Assembly: GCF_002743335.1 (NCBI RefSeq)
Contig: NZ_PDZB01000013.1
Location: 26,325-90,324 of the forward strand
Direction of reading: 5' to 3'
DNA: 64,000 nucleotides
From: Sporosarcina sp. P32b
Lineage (GTDB): Bacteria; Bacillota; Bacilli; Bacillales_A; Planococcaceae
The notes under the pieces were generated by a model. That model was not told the DNA's origin, made no database searches, and saw nothing but the letters and a program-made list of their open reading frames with translations. This document shows, in pieces, positions 61,692 through 64,000 of this stretch (positions within the stretch are counted from its first letter, which is position 1; the number at the start of each line of letters is the position of its first letter). The translations under genes and the position numbers were made by a program.

Positions 61692-62425
61692 CAGTTTACC
61701 TCCTTCTGTTCGGTAAAGCGTTCGACGTTTTTAGTACTTTTTACATATAGAATCTCAACAAATATAGCGGACATAAGCGTCGCTACCAATATCGACCAGC
61801 CCGTTGATAATAGGTGCGTGTAATAGAGCGCGCAGTGAATAGCTGCCGCAATCGCTGCAAGCAACACCACTTTACGATTGCCTTTCATAGACGGGACGAG
61901 CAGACCGATGAACATTGCATACAGCGCAACAGACATCGCTTGTTGTAGAAACTGTGGTAAGTTGGCCCCAATGACGTGACCTACTGCTGTGAAAATCACC
62001 CAACTACTATAGGCAATCAAGGCAACACCAAATGCAAAAGCGGTCGTAATCTGTCGATTCTTTTGCGTGGCGAGAACAGAAAATGTTTCATCCGTAATAC
62101 CAAACGCATAGATCGCTTTCTTCCATCTTGGCGCAGGTTCCACTTTTTCACTTAGGGCAGCTGTCATGAGGAAGTGCCGGATATTGACAATAAATGTATT
62201 CGTCACTATGAGCCACGGAGCAACGCCGGTTGCGAGTAAGCTGAGCGCCATATATTGAGCCGCTCCTGCGTAGACGAATAGACTCATTGCGGTTGCTTCA
62301 ATAATAGAGAGGCCAGTCGTTTTTGCGAGCAGTCCGAACGTAAGCGCAACGGGAAAATAGCCGATGGCAATACTCGACCCTGCTTTCAGGCCTTGGGAAA
62401 AGGTTGTATTCATTAGGCAGCCCAT
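61691..62425 (-). CDS. azlC: AzlC family branched-chain amino acid exporter subunit
   Basis: The 244-residue membrane protein has the AzlC opening FSQGLKAGSSIAIGYFPVAL, then FVYAGAAQYMALSLL and FGITDETFSVL. Neither candidate ATG (62425 or 62413) has a strong ribosome site; the later one gives the more typical N-terminus. With AzlD it would export branched-chain amino acids or analogues. Confidence 0.93.
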   Translation of the reverse strand: MGCLMNTTFSQGLKAGSSIAIGYFPVALTFGLLAKTTGLSIIEATAMSLFVYAGAAQYMALSLLATGVAPWLIVTNTFIVNIRHFLMTAALSEKVEPAPRWKKAIYAFGITDETFSVLATQKNRQITTAFAFGVALIAYSSWVIFTAVGHVIGANLPQFLQQAMSVALYAMFIGLLVPSMKGNRKVVLLAAIAAAIHCALYYTHLLSTGWSILVATLMSAIFVEILYVKSTKNVERFTEQKEVN

Positions 62426-62519
62426 CTTTCTTTTACCAATCTTGGAGCTAGTATACTATAATTCAACAAATTCTACAGCATTATGACTAAAAATTATGAA
62501 ATCAGTGAGGGTGTTGGCG

Positions 62520-63152
62520 ATGAATGAATGGCTATCAATTGATAAAGTGGAGGAACTAGCAGAGCAGTATGAGGCGCTAGGTTTTTTTATGGGGTTAATT
62601 CCAACGTTTTTGGAAGCATTCCTACCGTTTCTGCCGCTCTTCGTCTTTGTAATCGCCAATGCCATCGCATTCGGTTTTTGGCTAGGCTTTGCACTTTCCT
62701 GGGCTGGAACGGTAGCGGGTTCGTATGTCGTGTTCTTGCTCGTCCGTAGATTTGGTGGCAACAAGTTCTTCTCGTTCCTGACCCGTCCCAAAAAAGTGCA
62801 ACAACTGATTCAATGGGTAGAGCGTAATGGCTTCGGTCCGTTATTCGTCTTAATTTGTTTTCCTTTTACGCCTTCCGCTTTGGTAAATCTCGTGGCGGGC
62901 TTGTCGAATATGAACAAGAAGAATTACTTGTTTGTCTTGATGCTTGGGAAGCTCGTGATGATCATGATGATTACGTTTATCGGCTATGATGTGCGCGCAC
63001 TCGTCACGCAACCGATCCGTACGCTGATTATGTTTGTCGTGATTTTCTTGCTGTGGTTGGTAGGGAAATGGTTTGAGCGCAGGTTGACGCGGAAGGTGGA
63101 GGACGACTTCAGAAGTTTTTCTAGTGTGCATGGTGAGGGTAAAAAAGAATAA
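62520..63152 (+). CDS. TVP38/TMEM64 (DedA-like) family membrane protein
   Basis: The 210-residue protein has about five helices and the VTT-domain core (LPFLPLFVFVIANAIAFGFW, GTVAGSYVVFLLVRRFG, CFPFTPSALVNLVAGLSNM). Relatives are proposed lipid scramblases or transporters. GAGGGTG lies about 8 bases before the ATG at 62520, and the upstream in-frame extension lacks a site. Confidence 0.87.
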   Translation: MNEWLSIDKVEELAEQYEALGFFMGLIPTFLEAFLPFLPLFVFVIANAIAFGFWLGFALSWAGTVAGSYVVFLLVRRFGGNKFFSFLTRPKKVQQLIQWVERNGFGPLFVLICFPFTPSALVNLVAGLSNMNKKNYLFVLMLGKLVMIMMITFIGYDVRALVTQPIRTLIMFVVIFLLWLVGKWFERRLTRKVEDDFRSFSSVHGEGKKE

Positions 63153-63174
63153 AGGTTAACGGTTCCTGTCTCTC

Positions 63175-63216
63175 TTTTCTTTCGGTACAATGGAAGAAAG
63201 AGCGGCAGGATTTTTT
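63175..63216 (+). terminator. Terminator after the TVP38-type gene
   Basis: CCTG and CTCTTTTCTTTC face GAAGAAAGAG and CAGG, followed by six T. Confidence 0.78.
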
Positions 63217-63244
63217 GATCGTAATTATAGAGTGGGTGGCATCG

Positions 63245-63933
63245 TTGGTCACGTCATTCTGTTGGGGCGTTGCTCGACTGGTTGTTGGGGGACTGAAGTT
63301 AGTGAGTGTCTGCTTTCTAGACGCACGCAGTTGTGCCTACGCTGCTGAGTGGTATTTACTTTGGTTGTGGCTCTAAGAATGATTAATTGCGTATCTTACC
63401 CAACTTGCAAACGCGGTTGGCAGAATGACTATGCGGATACGGGTCTTTGTCATTTTACGTTGGGGCGTCTCTCGACCGGCTGTCGGGCATTGAAGTTGGT
63501 GAGTGTCCGCTTTCTAGACCCGCGCAGGCACGTGGGGGATTGCCTACAGCCAGGAGCCAGCTGGCGGTGGTGCTGCCAGTTGTCTCCTGGCCACGGCCTT
63601 ACCCCGCAGTTGTGCCTGCGCTGCTGAGTGGTATTTACTTTGGTTGTGGTTCTAAGTAGGACAAATTCGAACCTTACCCAACCTGGAAACGCGGTTGGCG
63701 GAAAGACTATGCGGATACGGGTCTTTGTCACTTTACGTTGGGGCGTCTCTCGACCGGCTGACGGGCATTGAAGTTGGTGAGTGTCTGCTTTCTAGACCCG
63801 CGCAGGCACGTGGGGGATTGCCTACAGCCAGGAGCCAGCTGGCGGTGGTGCTGCCAGTTGTCTCCCGGCCACGGCCTACCCCGCAGTTGTGCCTGCGCTA
63901 CTGAGTGGTATTTATTTTGGTTGTGGTTCTAAG
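63245..63933. repeat. 278-bp tandem repeat, two full units and one shortened unit
   Basis: CTGAGTGGTATTTACTTTGG recurs at 63345, 63624 and 63901 (last copy ATTTATT), giving periods of 279 and 277 bp. The leftmost unit lacks about 95 bp from the middle (CGCAGGCACGTGGGGG to CCACGGCC). Full units are about 95% identical by eye and contain CAGCCAGGAGCCAGCTGGCG, a hairpin-like stretch. Short open frames here just translate the repeat. From 63934 to 64000 nothing is recognisable. Confidence 0.93.
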
Positions 63934-64000
63934 GGGAAGAAGATCCGTGAATTGGTAATACTGATTTTGTACTTTTTGAAAAAGAAGTAGAAGAACTGTC

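Noticed and set aside
63349..63904. Several overlapping short frames with similar peptides
   Set aside because: They are translations of the 278-bp tandem unit, repeated because the DNA is repeated, without ribosome sites.

Overview
The window is a low-to-mid G+C Firmicutes chromosome segment. Gene content and order (degV-comFA-comFC-yvyF-flgM-flgN-flgK-flgL-yviE-fliW-csrA-hag, then fliD-fliS-fliT-hpf-secA-prfB-cccB-ftsEX-ctpB-minJ-csbA) match the Bacillus subtilis 310-degree region. comK, two YjcZ-type microproteins and strong AGGAGG ribosome sites also point to Bacillales. I infer a Planococcaceae member such as Sporosarcina from the overall style, but nothing in the sequence proves the genus.

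Layout. 1-5.3 kb: a partial acyl-CoA ligase, an S9 peptidase, aspartate ammonia-lyase (aspA) and a displaced comFB. 5.3-7.6 kb: repeat-rich DNA (194-bp tandem repeats built of 21-bp modules, and long imperfect hairpins) around an enoyl-CoA hydratase. 7.6-17.9 kb: the competence/late-flagellar cluster, ending in a flagellin gene (hag) split by two closely related group I introns. 17.9-19.8 kb: an antisense LAGLIDADG endonuclease gene. 19.9-26.4 kb: an AT-rich accessory island with a Cap4/DUF4297-like nuclease gene coupled to a Rad50-like ATPase gene (probable antiphage module), broken genes and direct repeats. 26.4-37.3 kb: metabolic genes, including the 5-oxoprolinase set (pxpBC divergent from pxpA-NRAMP-DUF1445) with its IclR/KipR-type regulator. 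37.5-39.2 kb: comK beside a small sigma-70-family factor. 39.4-44.4 kb: another 21-bp array and two methyl-accepting chemotaxis proteins flanking two YjcZ microproteins. 44.5-47.1 kb: a decayed flaG followed by fliD-fliS-fliT. 47.2-52.6 kb: PilZ protein, hpf, secA and prfB with its programmed frameshift. 53.4-61.3 kb: cytochrome c-551, FtsEX with an M23 hydrolase, a TlpA-type thioredoxin, CtpB, MinJ and CsbA. 61.4-63.2 kb: AzlCD and a TVP38-type protein. 63.2-63.9 kb: 278-bp tandem repeats.

How it works together. FlgM, FliW and CsrA form the checkpoint that ties flagellin output to hook completion. The hag leader has a sigma-D promoter and a hairpin presenting GGA, the expected CsrA site. Flagellin production here also depends on RNA splicing: intron 1 must be removed to restore the C-terminus. 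Intron 2 begins with its own copy of the flagellin C-terminal codons, so keeping or splicing it gives a 401-residue protein either way. FtsEX, the coiled-coil M23 enzyme, CtpB and MinJ form a division/cell-wall block. The DNA between hag and fliD (about 25 kb) is inserted relative to B. subtilis, and flaG has decayed at its right edge.

The strongest candidates for something new are the retention-neutral second intron with its outlying half-degenerate endonuclease, the 21-bp phased GCTC(A/T) arrays at three loci, and the two-gene nuclease/ATPase module.
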